In this document: positions 50,296-59,467 of the stretch, in pieces
Layout: every line of letters begins with the position of its first letter
Position numbering within the stretch: the stretch's first letter is position 1
Assembly (NCBI RefSeq): GCF_003269295.1
Contig: NZ_QLTT01000002.1
Span: 1 to 64,000, forward strand
Origin: Lentzea atacamensis
GTDB lineage: Bacteria > Actinomycetota > Actinomycetes > Mycobacteriales > Pseudonocardiaceae
Direction: 5' to 3'
Length of the DNA stretch: 64,000 nt
The notes under the pieces: model-generated
Told to the model about the DNA's origin: nothing
The model's database searches: none
What the model saw: the letters and a program-made list of their open reading frames with translations, nothing else
Position numbers and translations under genes: made by a program

Positions 50296-51558
50296 TCAGG
50301 CGCGGATCGCCGGCTGCTCGTTCGTCATCGGCTCGTCGGTGAGCTGCGACCCCAGGTTCAGGTTCGGCAGCACGTTCCGCGCGAACTTCGGCACCTTCAG
50401 GATCACCTTGGTACCCGCGTTGGGCGCGGTTTCCACGACCAGCGCGTACTCGGCGCCGAACACCGTCCGCATCCGGTCGTTGATGTTGCCGATGCCGACG
50501 TGCGCGCCCGTCTGGTGGGCGTCCTTGATGTCGTCGAGCCGGTCCGGGTCCATGCCGACGCCGTCGTCCTCGACGCTGATCAGCGCCTCGTTGCCGTTGT
50601 CCTCAGCGGTGATCGTCAGCATGCCGCCGCCGGGCTTCTTGGCCAGGCCGTGCCGGACCGCGTTCTCGACCAGGGGCTGGAGCACCAGGAACGGGAGGAC
50701 GACCTGCAGGACCTCGGGGGCGATCCGCAGCCGGACGTTCAGGCGGGAGCCGTAGCGGGCCTGTTCGATGGTCAGGTAGCGGTGGATGTTCGTCAGCTCG
50801 TCGGCCAGCGTCGTGAACAGGCCGTCGGTGCGGAACGAGTAGCGCGTGAACTCGGCGAACTCCTGCAGCAGCTCGCGGGCGTGCGAGGGGTCCGTGCGGA
50901 TGAGCGACGAGATCGTGTTCAGGGCGTTGTAGACGAAGTGCGGCGAGATCTGGGCTCGCAGGGCCTTCACCTCGGCCTGGGCGAGGGCCTGCCGTTGCTT
51001 CTGGACCACCTCGAGCTCGAGCTGCGTCGAGACGAAGCGGGCGGTTTCCTCGGCCATGCGGATCTGGCGCTTCGAGGCAACACCCGAGACGACGATCAGG
51101 GTGCCGGCCACGTCGCCCTCGACAACCAGCGGAACTACGACAACGCTGTGCAGGGAGCACGGGCCCTGCAGCTCGCAGCCGAGTTTGCGGTGGTCTACGT
51201 GTTCCTTGTGGCAGTTGTTGATGGCACGGGCGACCGTGTCGCGGAGGTACTCGTAGTGGTCGTTCGCGCCGCCGTCCCACGACAGGACAGTGCCCTCTTC
51301 GTCGGTGATGGCGACCGCGACGCACCGCAGCATCTCGCGCAGGTGCGGGGTGGCCTTGTCGGCGGCCTCCTGGGTCAAGCCCGCGCGAAGGTCGCTCGAC
51401 GCCTTGGACATGCGGTCGAGCATGTCCATCACAGCATCCTCGACGGAGGTGCTGACTCGTCGAGCGCGGCACAGCATCACGAAGAGGCCCAGAACGGCCA
51501 GGGTCGCGATGACACCGAGCACGGCGCGCTCGGTCAACAGGTCGCCCACAAGGCACAT
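50296..51558 (-). CDS. LytS-type sensor histidine kinase
   Basis: 420 aa. One N-terminal membrane helix (AVLGVIATLAVLGLFVMLC), a GAF-like sensing region (about 60-190, with CELQGPCSLHSVVVVPLVV), the phospho-His motif ISPHFVYNALNTISSLIR, and a HATPase domain (LQPLVENAVRHGL). The class pairs with LytTR regulators; the LytTR gene is about 1.5 kb away on the same strand. ATG 51558 lacks a good ribosome site. It is divergent from lutA, 105 nt away. Confidence 0.88.
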   Translation of the reverse strand: MCLVGDLLTERAVLGVIATLAVLGLFVMLCRARRVSTSVEDAVMDMLDRMSKASSDLRAGLTQEAADKATPHLREMLRCVAVAITDEEGTVLSWDGGANDHYEYLRDTVARAINNCHKEHVDHRKLGCELQGPCSLHSVVVVPLVVEGDVAGTLIVVSGVASKRQIRMAEETARFVSTQLELEVVQKQRQALAQAEVKALRAQISPHFVYNALNTISSLIRTDPSHARELLQEFAEFTRYSFRTDGLFTTLADELTNIHRYLTIEQARYGSRLNVRLRIAPEVLQVVLPFLVLQPLVENAVRHGLAKKPGGGMLTITAEDNGNEALISVEDDGVGMDPDRLDDIKDAHQTGAHVGIGNINDRMRTVFGAEYALVVETAPNAGTKVILKVPKFARNVLPNLNLGSQLTDEPMTNEQPAIRA

Positions 51559-51663
51559 GCTGTGCTGTGGGGCGCCCCGATAGCAAGAGGCGCGCCCGGC
51601 GTACCCCCGTACGGTCCACCGATCCGGGTAGACATCCGATGATTTTGGGGAGAGGGTGTGCGC

Positions 51664-52377
51664 GTGAAAGTGGCCCTGTTCGCAACCTGCCTGACCGACA
51701 CGTTCTTCCCGTCGACGGCGCGTGCCGTGGTGCGCCTGCTGGAGCGGCTCGGCTGTTCGGTGGAGTTCCCGCTCGATCAGACGTGCTGCGGGCAGATGCA
51801 CTTCAACACCGGCTACCGGGACCACACGAAGCCTCTGGCGCGCAAGTACACCGACGTCTTCAAGGGCTACGACTTCGTGGTTGCGCCGTCCGGGTCATGC
51901 GCGGGCATGGTGCGGGAGATCCATCCCACGCTGGGCGAGTCTCCGCCGCGGACGTTCGAGCTCGCGGAGTTCCTCGTGGACGTGCTCGGCGTGACGGACG
52001 TGGGGGCGTGGTTCCCCCACCGGGTCACCTATCACCCCACCTGTCACTCACTGCGCATGCTGGGCGTCGGCGACAAGCCGATGGCGCTGCTCAGGGCGGT
52101 CAAGGGACTCGATCTGGTGGAGTTGCCGGACTCGACGCAGTGCTGCGGCTTCGGCGGCACGTTCGCGATCAAGAACGCCGAGACGTCCACGGCGATGCTC
52201 GCCGACAAGATGCGCTGCGTGCTCGACACCGGTGCCGAGGTGCTGAGCGCCGGTGACAACTCCTGCCTCATGCACATCGGTGGTGGCCTGTCACGGCTGC
52301 GCGCGGGCGTCCGGCCGGTGCACCTGGCGGAGATCCTGGCTTCGACGGAGGAGGACCCGTGGCGCGCAACCCCGTGA
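51664..52377 (+). CDS. lutA: Lactate utilization protein A (Fe-S, CCG domains)
   Basis: 237 aa with two CCG-type domains: LDQTCCGQMHFNTGY...SGSCAGMV and YHPTCHSLRML...STQCCGFGGTFAI plus DNSCLMHIGG. These Cys bind [4Fe-4S] centres as in heterodisulfide reductase-like proteins. It works with LutB and LutC to oxidise L-lactate to pyruvate. GTG 51664 has GAGAGG 8 nt upstream. It overlaps lutB by 19 nt. Confidence 0.93.
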   Translation: MKVALFATCLTDTFFPSTARAVVRLLERLGCSVEFPLDQTCCGQMHFNTGYRDHTKPLARKYTDVFKGYDFVVAPSGSCAGMVREIHPTLGESPPRTFELAEFLVDVLGVTDVGAWFPHRVTYHPTCHSLRMLGVGDKPMALLRAVKGLDLVELPDSTQCCGFGGTFAIKNAETSTAMLADKMRCVLDTGAEVLSAGDNSCLMHIGGGLSRLRAGVRPVHLAEILASTEEDPWRATP

Positions 52378-53777
52378 CGTGGCTCGGCAGCCCGACGTTC
52401 CCCAAGGCCGCGCACAAAGCGCTCGCCGACACCCAGCTGCGGCAGAACCTCCGCAAGGCGACCGGGACCATCCGGGCAAGACGAGCCGCGGCCGTCATCG
52501 AGATGAACGACTGGGAGCAGCTCCGCGTCGCCGGCGAGCAGATCAAGGACGACGTGCTGGCGCGCCTCGACACGCTGCTCGTCCAGCTCGAGGAGTCGGT
52601 CACGGCGAGAGGCGGTGTCGTCCACTGGGCACGGGACGCCGCCGAGGCGAACCAGATCGTGCTCGACCTCTGTCGCGAGGAGAACGCGAACGAGGTCGTC
52701 AAGGTCAAGTCCATGGCGACGGCAGAGATCGGGCTCAACGAAGCCCTCGAAGCCGGTGGCGTCCACGCGATCGAAACCGACCTGGCCGAGCTGATCGTGC
52801 AGCTCGGCGACGACCGGCCGTCGCACATCCTGGTGCCCGCGATCCACCGCAACCGCTCGGAGATCCGCGAAATCTTCCAGCGCCGCATGGGGGTCGAGGT
52901 GTCGGACGAGCCCGCGGACCTCGCCGAGGCGGCACGGGTCTACCTGCGCCAGAAGTTCCTCACCACCAAGGTCGCGGTGTCCGGCGCGAACTTCGCCGTC
53001 GCCGACACCGGGTCGATCGTGGTGCTGGAGTCCGAGGGCAACGGCCGGATGTGCCTGACGCTGCCGGAAACCCTGATCACCGTGATGGGCATCGAGAAGC
53101 TCGTGCCGACGTGGCAGGACCTGGAGGTCTTCCTCCAGCTGCTGCCCCGGTCGTCCACCGCGGAACGGATGAACCCGTACACGAGCGTGTGGACCGGCGT
53201 GACGCCCGGCGACGGCCCGCAGAAGTTCCACCTGGTGCTGATCGACAACGGCCGCACCGCGACGCTCGAGGATTCCATCGGGCGCCAAGCACTCAGGTGC
53301 ATCCGGTGTTCGGCGTGCCTCAACGTCTGCCCGGTCTACGAACGCACCGGCGGCCAGTCGTACGGCTCGGTCTATCCCGGCCCCATCGGAGCGATCCTGA
53401 CGCCGCAACTGGTCGGCGACATGCACGACCCGCAGGCGGCGTCACTCCCTTACGCCTCTTCACTTTGCGGCGCGTGCTTCGAGGTCTGCCCGGTGCGGAT
53501 CGACATCCCGTCGGTCCTCACGCACCTGCGCGCGGAAGTCGTCGAAGCGAAGGGCCGCACGGCGGAGTCCATCGCGATGGCGGCCGCCGCGTGGATGTTC
53601 AGGGAGGCCTCGCGCTACGAGAAGGCGCAGAAAGCCGGTGCCCTCGCCAGGTTCCTGGCGAGGGACGGGCGGATCACGTCGTTGCCCTGGCCGGGTTCGA
53701 AGTGGACGTCCTCACGCGACGTACCCGCACCTTCGGCCGAGTCGTTCCGCTCCTGGTGGAGGAAGAACCGTGGCTAG
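52359..53777 (+). CDS. lutB: Lactate utilization protein B (Fe-S)
   Basis: 472 aa. An N-terminal LUD domain (GANFAVADTGSIVVLESEGN) and a C-terminal double 4Fe-4S ferredoxin region, CIRCSACLNVCPVY and CGACFEVCPVRIDIP. It is thought to pass electrons in the LutABC complex. The C-terminal 50 residues are Ser/Trp/Lys-rich. The GTG start lies inside lutA; lutC overlaps its end by 8 nt. Confidence 0.94.
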   Translation: MARNPVTWLGSPTFPKAAHKALADTQLRQNLRKATGTIRARRAAAVIEMNDWEQLRVAGEQIKDDVLARLDTLLVQLEESVTARGGVVHWARDAAEANQIVLDLCREENANEVVKVKSMATAEIGLNEALEAGGVHAIETDLAELIVQLGDDRPSHILVPAIHRNRSEIREIFQRRMGVEVSDEPADLAEAARVYLRQKFLTTKVAVSGANFAVADTGSIVVLESEGNGRMCLTLPETLITVMGIEKLVPTWQDLEVFLQLLPRSSTAERMNPYTSVWTGVTPGDGPQKFHLVLIDNGRTATLEDSIGRQALRCIRCSACLNVCPVYERTGGQSYGSVYPGPIGAILTPQLVGDMHDPQAASLPYASSLCGACFEVCPVRIDIPSVLTHLRAEVVEAKGRTAESIAMAAAAWMFREASRYEKAQKAGALARFLARDGRITSLPWPGSKWTSSRDVPAPSAESFRSWWRKNRG

Positions 53778-54348
53778 CGCACGCGAAGAGATCCTGGCGC
53801 GCATCAGGAACGCGAAGGTCCCGGCGGCCCCGCAGGTCGTCCGCGGCTACAACCGCAAGGGGCCCGGCGGCGTCGAGATGTTCGCCGAACGGGTCGCCGA
53901 CTACCGCGCGATCGTGCACACCGTGTCCGGCGTGCCCGAGGCGCTGGCGCCGCTCAAAGGCAAGCGGATCGTTGCGCCGCAAGGTGTTCCGCAAGAATGG
54001 CTGATCGACGGCGTCACGTGGCTGCACGAGCCGTTGTCGATCGAGGACCTGGACCGGGCGGACGGCGTGCTGACCGGGTGCGCGGTGGCGATCGCCGACA
54101 CCGGCACGATCGTCCTCGACGGCGGGGAGGCACAGGGCAGGAGGGCACTCACCCTTCTCCCCGACTACCACCTGTGCGTGGTGCGCGCGGACCAGATCGC
54201 CGCGTCGGTGCCGGAAGCTCTGGAACGGCTGGAGTCCACGCGGCCGTTGACGTTCATCAGCGGTCCGTCCGCGACGAGCGACATCGAGCTCAATCGGGTG
54301 GAGGGTGTCCACGGCCCCCGCACCCTGGAAGTGCTGATCGTCACTTGA
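53770..54348 (+). CDS. lutC: Lactate utilization protein C
   Basis: 192 aa, a LUD-domain protein: ASAREEILARIRNAK at the N-terminus, and CAVAIADTGTIVLDGGEAQGRR (within it ADTGTIVLDGG) and SATSDIELNRVEGVHGPR at the end, which are the LutC motifs. GTG 53770 with GGAGG 7 nt upstream. Last gene of lutABC. The stop overlaps the convergent glycosylase by 8 nt. Confidence 0.93.
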   Translation: MASAREEILARIRNAKVPAAPQVVRGYNRKGPGGVEMFAERVADYRAIVHTVSGVPEALAPLKGKRIVAPQGVPQEWLIDGVTWLHEPLSIEDLDRADGVLTGCAVAIADTGTIVLDGGEAQGRRALTLLPDYHLCVVRADQIAASVPEALERLESTRPLTFISGPSATSDIELNRVEGVHGPRTLEVLIVT

Positions 54349-55207
54349 GCAGGCGGGACAACCGGCGGTCGGCCAACGGCTTGCCGCCGGTCTGGCACGT
54401 GGGGCAGTACTGGAACGCCTTGTCCGCGAACGACACCTCACGAACCGTGTCGCCGCAGACGGGACACGGCAGCCCGGTGCGCGCATGCACCCGCAGGCCC
54501 GACCGCTTCTCACCCTTGAGCCGCGCGGCGTCCTGACCGACGGACCGCGCCACGGCGTCGGTCAACGTGCTGATCATGGCCTCGTGCAGGCGGTCGAGCT
54601 GCTCGGAGTTGAGCTTCCCCGCCGTCGCGTACGGCGACAACCGGGCCATGTGCATGATCTCGTCCGAGTAGGCGTTGCCGATGCCCGCGATCAGGCTTTG
54701 CTCCGTCAGCGCCGTCTTCAGCCGCTCGGTGCGCTTGTCCAGCAGGTCTTCCAGCTGCGTGCGGGTGATCCCCAGCGCGTCGGGGCCCAGCCTGGCGACG
54801 CTCGCGATGGTCTTCGGGTCGCGCACGATCCACGCCGCGAGCCCCTTTTTCGTACCGGCTTCCGTCAGGTCGAACCCAGGCCCCTGCCCCGGCGGCCCGA
54901 GGTGCACGCGCAACGCCAGCGGACCGCGGCCCTGCTTCGGCGGCGGCGCGGACATGGTGTCGGCCCAGCGCAGCCACCCGGCTCTGGCGAGGTGAACGAC
55001 CAGGTGGAGGCCGTCGGCAACTTCCAGATCGAGGTGCTTGCCGTGCCGGTGCGCGGCCACGACCTCCTGGCCGTGCAGCGCCGTCCACGGCGGGTCGAAC
55101 GTCTTGAGCACCTGCAGTGACGCCACGTCGACGCGGTGCACGGTTCGGCCCACCGCGTTCTCACGCAGGTGGTGGACCAGTGCTTCTACCTCGGGTAGCT
55201 CGGGCAC
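54341..55207 (-). CDS. Fpg/Nei-family DNA glycosylase
   Basis: 288 aa. N-terminal PELPEVEAL (catalytic Pro and Glu), an H2TH region (SLIAGIGNAYSDEIMHMARL), and a C-terminal zinc finger with CPVCG and YCPTCQTGGKPL. It excises oxidised bases and nicks the backbone. Sequence resembles actinobacterial Nei2-like enzymes; base preference is not predictable. ATG 55207. Confidence 0.92.
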   Translation of the reverse strand: MPELPEVEALVHHLRENAVGRTVHRVDVASLQVLKTFDPPWTALHGQEVVAAHRHGKHLDLEVADGLHLVVHLARAGWLRWADTMSAPPPKQGRGPLALRVHLGPPGQGPGFDLTEAGTKKGLAAWIVRDPKTIASVARLGPDALGITRTQLEDLLDKRTERLKTALTEQSLIAGIGNAYSDEIMHMARLSPYATAGKLNSEQLDRLHEAMISTLTDAVARSVGQDAARLKGEKRSGLRVHARTGLPCPVCGDTVREVSFADKAFQYCPTCQTGGKPLADRRLSRLLK

Positions 55208-55222
55208 CGGTCCAGTGTCGCA

Positions 55223-55660
55223 TCAGTCGACGGGTTGCAGCGGGCCCTCGACGTCGGGCAGCGAGTGCATCTCGATCGTGCGGGCGACCCGCGCGGCCTC
55301 CTGGCGCACCGCGAGCGGGCCCCTGACCTGGCCGATCCACCGCTCGGGTGGCAGCTCGTCGGCGGTGGCCTTGCTCTCCGCGACCAGCGTGTGCGGCCGG
55401 CGCAGCGCCCAGCGGACCGGGAAGAACGCGAACAGCAAGACCAGCGCGAGGATGAGCCACGCGGGCACGACCACCTGCTCCGGTGTCCACGCGATCAGCA
55501 CGACGGTCATGACGACCAGCATCCCGGCCATCATGATGCCCGGCAGGGCGCCACCGCTGACGTCGTGCTCGAAGTCGTCGGATTCCACCGGGTTGCGCCA
55601 CTCGATCCGGCTGTGGACCGTCCACATCCGCCCGTCGGCACCGCGCACCAGCCGCGTCAT
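55223..55660 (-). CDS. Hypothetical membrane protein
   Basis: 145 aa. Two hydrophobic helices (LPGIMMAGMLVVMTVVLIAW and VVPAWLILALVLLFAFF) between a polar N-terminus (TRLVRGADGRMWTVHSRIEWRNP) and a C-terminal charged region ending GPLQPVD. Family not recognised. ATG 55660 has GGGAG 8 nt upstream. It lies just upstream of the glycosylase on the same strand with a 15-nt gap, so it may be co-transcribed. Confidence 0.65.
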   Translation of the reverse strand: MTRLVRGADGRMWTVHSRIEWRNPVESDDFEHDVSGGALPGIMMAGMLVVMTVVLIAWTPEQVVVPAWLILALVLLFAFFPVRWALRRPHTLVAESKATADELPPERWIGQVRGPLAVRQEAARVARTIEMHSLPDVEGPLQPVD

Positions 55661-55754
55661 GTACCCGTCTCCCACGCTCGGTCGGTCTTGGTCAAACCGT
55701 ACCTGGCGCGAGGCGAGCCTTGTGGGTGAACTCAGCCGGCCTTGATCGTCACCG

Positions 55755-57068
55755 TCAGTTCTCGACGGCCGGCCTCGGGTAGAGCGTGATCGTCGTGGTC
55801 GTGGTTTGCGGCGGCGGTGGCGGCGGACACGGGTCAGAGGGCTCCTCTGACGTCGAGGGCGCCGAGTTCAGCGACTTCACGTCCCGCGAGGTGGTGACGA
55901 CCGCGTTGCTCACCTCTGAAGAGACGGACGACGACCCGGTGACCGGCAACGCCCGCTCGACCGGCGGCTCCCGGCGCTGCTCGCTGGCCGGCGGCGGCGC
56001 GTAGGAGGTCGTCTTGCGCACGGTCTCCTGATGGCGCTGTCCGGCACCGGGGTTGACCACGTTCTCGCGCACCTTCTCCGGCTGCTGAGCCTGCTGCGGC
56101 GGTGGCGCGACCACGAGCTCCTTGCTGTGCCCTGAGCTGGCAGAACCCGACGTGATCATGGCGATCACCGGCTTCTGGTCCGGCTGCAGCACCGCGACGC
56201 CCGGCCCGCCGTCGAACACCGCGGCCATCGTCCCGAACAGGCCGATGGTCGCCACGCTCGCGGCGGCGAAGGCCATCTTCGCCTTGCTGATCAGCATGTT
56301 CCCGGCGAACGCGAGGCCGAGCGTGGACGGCACGATCAGGAACGCCGCGTTGGCGCGCAGCGTCGCGCAGACCTCGTTCAGCTCGGTGTGGAGCTGTGCG
56401 CAGGACGAACAGGTGTCCAGGTGAGCGCGGATGCGGCGCTCCTCGACGCCCTGGACCCCACCCGCGGTGTAGGTGCCGAGCTTCGACCGGATCGCCGCAC
56501 ACGACGAACGGCCGTCGTCAGCAGCGAGGTGCGCCTGCAGATACGCCGCACGCAGTCCCTCACGCGCGCGGCGGGCCAACGCCGACATGGCGTTGGGCGA
56601 GAGTCCGAAGTGCGGTGCCACGGTGGCAGGGCGCTCGCCCTCCACCTCGACGCGCCACAGCACGACCCGCCAGCGCTCCGGCAGGCTGGAGAAGGCTCTG
56701 GTGATCAGGTTGTGCTCGGCCCGGCGGTTCGCGTTGTCGCCCACGGGCTCGACGCGACGACCGAGCTCCTCGTCCTCGACCGGGACGTCACGCCGCCTGC
56801 CGCTCCACTCCCACGCCACGCGGCGAGCCACGGTCAGCAGGTAGGTGCGGACGTGGTCCGTGGGACCGCTGCCGCGCCTGATCGCCTGCAGCATCCGGAA
56901 GAACGCCTCTGCGGTGAGATCGTCGGCTTCGGCCGCCTCGCGGACGTGCCTGAGTGAGAAACGGCGGATCGCGTCCGCGTGCCGGGAGAACAGTTCGCCG
57001 TAGGCCGAGTCGTCTCCCTCGCGCACCCTGGCGAGCAGGTCCCGGTCGACCTCGTTCTCGTCGACCAT
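55755..57068 (-). CDS. ECF sigma factor fused to an anti-sigma-like membrane tail
   Basis: 437 aa. Residues 1-175 are an ECF sigma (region 2: EAADLTAEAFF-like EADDLTAEAFFRMLQAI; region 4: LPERWRVVLWRVEVEGERPATV). Then a zinc-finger anti-sigma motif (HLDTCSSC, preceded by RIRAH), a membrane helix (AFAAASVATIGLFGTMAAVF) and a Pro/Ser-rich external tail of about 130 residues. The fusion would keep the sigma factor at the membrane unless it is released by proteolysis. ATG 57068; no clear ribosome site. Confidence 0.82.
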   Translation of the reverse strand: MVDENEVDRDLLARVREGDDSAYGELFSRHADAIRRFSLRHVREAAEADDLTAEAFFRMLQAIRRGSGPTDHVRTYLLTVARRVAWEWSGRRRDVPVEDEELGRRVEPVGDNANRRAEHNLITRAFSSLPERWRVVLWRVEVEGERPATVAPHFGLSPNAMSALARRAREGLRAAYLQAHLAADDGRSSCAAIRSKLGTYTAGGVQGVEERRIRAHLDTCSSCAQLHTELNEVCATLRANAAFLIVPSTLGLAFAGNMLISKAKMAFAAASVATIGLFGTMAAVFDGGPGVAVLQPDQKPVIAMITSGSASSGHSKELVVAPPPQQAQQPEKVRENVVNPGAGQRHQETVRKTTSYAPPPASEQRREPPVERALPVTGSSSVSSEVSNAVVTTSRDVKSLNSAPSTSEEPSDPCPPPPPPQTTTTTITLYPRPAVEN

Positions 57069-57241
57069 CACGGGTTCAACATGCCACAAGGGGCCAGAAG
57101 TGCTCCTGGTCGAGAACAGGTCGATATACAAGACCATCCGTTCGTAGTGGGCTGATCAGCGCAACGCATTCGGTGACGAGACGGTCACATGTGGGCGTCG
57201 GGCCGTCGGACGAAGAAGATCCAGCGACTATCGTCACGGCC

Positions 57242-57640
57242 GTGGTGGATTGGCGGGAACGGGCTTCGGCACTCGTGCCGGAACTTCGTGCTGTCGCCGA
57301 GACCGAGGAGTGGTCCTGCCACGTCTTCTTCTCCGAGCTGTCTCAGTTGGCGATGGAAGCGCACCGCGAGCAGGACGACGACGTGCTGCGCCGCGCGTAC
57401 GGGTTCGCGCACTGGTGCTTCCACCAGCCGGAGCAGTTCCTGGAGAACGCCGCGTTGATCAGCTTCTACGAGCACGTGTTCGACGACTGGGATCTGCGCG
57501 AGGAGGTCGCGGCCTGGTTGCCGTGCGACGTGCTGCCCAAGGTCAGGGCGCTGTGGGAGTGGCGGTGGCCCAAGGAGCAGTTGGACGAGGTAGATCAGCT
57601 GCTGGCCGGTTTGCAGCCCCCCGGTCGAGATGCCGTTTGA
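57242..57640 (+). CDS. Hypothetical acidic protein
   Basis: 132 aa, Trp/Glu-rich and helical: VFFSELSQLAMEAHREQDDD, HWCFHQPEQFLENAALI, YEHVFDDWDLREEVAAWLP. I do not recognise the family with confidence; the look is of a small immunity or bookkeeping protein found singly in actinobacteria. The GTG start at 57242 is followed by a second at 57245. tRNA-Gly follows after 31 nt. Confidence 0.6.
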   Translation: MVDWRERASALVPELRAVAETEEWSCHVFFSELSQLAMEAHREQDDDVLRRAYGFAHWCFHQPEQFLENAALISFYEHVFDDWDLREEVAAWLPCDVLPKVRALWEWRWPKEQLDEVDQLLAGLQPPGRDAV

Positions 57641-57671
57641 GGCTGTTGTATAGTTGTTCGCGTAAGGCAGT

Positions 57672-57744
57672 GCGGATGTAGCGCAGTTGGTAGCGCATCA
57701 CCTTGCCAAGGTGAGGGTCGCGAGTTCGAGTCTCGTCATCCGCT
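57672..57744 (+). tRNA. tRNA-Gly (GCC)
   Basis: The acceptor stem GCGGATG (57672-57678) pairs with CATCCGC (57737-57743), followed by discriminator T. The anticodon arm TCACC-TTGCCAA-GGTGA gives anticodon GCC. The T-loop GAGTTCGAGTCTC is standard. CCA is not encoded. A strong terminator follows at once. Confidence 0.97.
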
Positions 57745-57750
57745 CGCTGA

Positions 57751-57784
57751 AAGGCCGGAACCCAGTCGGGTTCCGGCCTTTTTC
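57751..57784 (+). terminator. Rho-independent terminator of tRNA-Gly
   Basis: AAGGCCGGAACCC (57751-57763) pairs with GGGTTCCGGCCTT (57768-57780) around a 4-nt loop, with a T-run through 57783. Confidence 0.92.
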
Positions 57785-57960
57785 GTTCGGCAGACCGCGC
57801 CGGATCACAGGAGTTGCGTCAGCTGCCGGTCGACGCCCGGCCGCGCGCTGCGCCCGTCTCGGCCCGTGGTCCCGGGGTGATCGCCAGGCCCGCACGTGGA
57901 AAGGTGGTCTTGTCCGCTCGGATCAACCGTTCGAGCTCGTGCGAGAAGGACTTGGAGACC

Positions 57961-58389
57961 ATGGCAGTCACCCAATCGGCAAGCGCGCACTGGGAAGGCT
58001 CTCTCATCGAGGGCAAGGGCAACGTCAACCTCGACACGTCGAAGAGCGGCAGCTTCGACATCGACTGGAAGGCGCGCGCCGAGGAGGCCGGTGCCAAGAC
58101 CAGCCCCGAGGAGCTCATCGCGGCGGCGCACTCGTCGTGCTACTCGATGGCGCTCTCCCACGGCCTCACCGGCGCAGGCACCCCGCCCACCTCGATCGAC
58201 ACCAACGCCAAGGTGACCTTCGTGGCCGGTCAGGGCATCACGGCCATCCACCTCACCGTGCGCGCCAACGTGCCCGGGCTGACGCAGGAGGCCTTCGTCG
58301 AGGCCGCCGAGGGCGCCAAGAAGAACTGCCCCGTGTCGAAGGCGCTCGCGGCCGTCGACAACATCACGCTGGACGCCGCCCTGGTCTGA
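57961..58389 (+). CDS. osmC: OsmC-family peroxidase
   Basis: 142 aa. Both redox Cys are present: ELIAAAHSSCYSMALSHGL and AKKNCPVSKAL, typical of OsmC (with SPEELIAAAHS). It reduces organic hydroperoxides. ATG 57961 with GGAG just upstream. Its 3' end overlaps the convergent P450 by 26 nt. The gap between the tRNA terminator and this gene (57785-57960) holds the promoter region only. Confidence 0.9.
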   Translation: MAVTQSASAHWEGSLIEGKGNVNLDTSKSGSFDIDWKARAEEAGAKTSPEELIAAAHSSCYSMALSHGLTGAGTPPTSIDTNAKVTFVAGQGITAIHLTVRANVPGLTQEAFVEAAEGAKKNCPVSKALAAVDNITLDAALV

Positions 58390-59410
58390 ACCGCAACGCC
58401 GCGGGCCCGTGACTGATCAGGTGCCTGCGGTAACGCACGCCGCCGGGCTGCTCGGCCACCTCGGACGAACGGTCGAGCAGCTCTTCGGCGACGATCCGGC
58501 CTTCCAGCCGCGCGAGCTGGGCCCCGAGGCAGTGGTGCGGCCCGTACCCGAAGCCCAGGTGCGGGGGCACGGACGGCCTGCCGGGGTCGAAGTCCTCGGT
58601 GAACACGCGCGGGTCCCGGTTGCCGGCCGCGTAGTCGAGGAACAGGTGCTCGCCCTCGGCGATCTTCACGCCGGCAATGGTCACCGGACATGTCGCCGTG
58701 CGGAAGAAGCCGATGAACGGCGCGTCGAGCCGCACCACCTCCTCCACCACGCCTCCTAATCGGCGTTCGCGGCGGTCGAGGCGCAGCAGCATGCTGGACA
58801 GCAGGTTCGTGGTCGAGTCGGTACCGGCCACCACGACCGCCAGGCACAGCGACAGTCGTTCCTGTTCGGACAGCTGGCCGCCCTTGAACGTGTTCGAGCG
58901 CCCGAAGTAGGCGCAGAACTCGTTCATGGCGGCGAAGTACGACCCGAGGACCCGCTCGCTCACCTCCTCGCCGCTGGTCAGCTCCAGCACCGGCGCCACG
59001 AACTCGCGGAACAGCGGGAAGTCCTTCTCCGGCACGCCGAGCACGTCACCGACGACGCCCAGCGCGAACGGCGCGGCGAACTCGCTCACGAAGTCGGCCT
59101 CCTCCGGCAGTTCGCCGAGCTGGGCCCGTGCCCGTTCACGAATTGCGTCAGCCATTCGGCGCACGGCCGATGGGGTGAATTTTTGGTTCGCCGCCGCGCG
59201 AATTCGGGCGTGCCTGGAACCGTCCGACGCGTTCAGCGACGACATCAATTCCAGCAATCGCCGCTGCTCCGGCGGTAGCAGTGCCGCGACGGCCGCTACC
59301 TGCGGACCTGTCATGTTCCGGGAGGAGAACGTCACCGGATCAGCCAGTACTGCGTGCAGATCCGCATATGCGGTCACCCGCTGGGCGTTGATTCTCGGGT
59401 CGAATTCCAT
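58364..59410 (-). CDS. Short cytochrome P450
   Basis: 348 aa. Has I-helix VVVAGTDSTTN, K-helix EEVVR and the heme loop GFGYGPHHCLGAQLAR. It begins MEFDPRINAQRVTAYADLHAVL, lacking the usual 35-50 N-terminal residues before the first beta-sheet, so it is shorter than the normal 390-410. The helix region between about 200 and 225 is also compact. It is divergent from an AfsR/SARP-type regulator, probably a control pair. Confidence 0.85.
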   Translation of the reverse strand: MEFDPRINAQRVTAYADLHAVLADPVTFSSRNMTGPQVAAVAALLPPEQRRLLELMSSLNASDGSRHARIRAAANQKFTPSAVRRMADAIRERARAQLGELPEEADFVSEFAAPFALGVVGDVLGVPEKDFPLFREFVAPVLELTSGEEVSERVLGSYFAAMNEFCAYFGRSNTFKGGQLSEQERLSLCLAVVVAGTDSTTNLLSSMLLRLDRRERRLGGVVEEVVRLDAPFIGFFRTATCPVTIAGVKIAEGEHLFLDYAAGNRDPRVFTEDFDPGRPSVPPHLGFGYGPHHCLGAQLARLEGRIVAEELLDRSSEVAEQPGGVRYRRHLISHGPAALRFRPGRRPA

Positions 59411-59467
59411 TGCGATATCTTGGCGCGGTTCCAGCCTTTGTCGGGGGCTGACGACAGGACCAACAAC

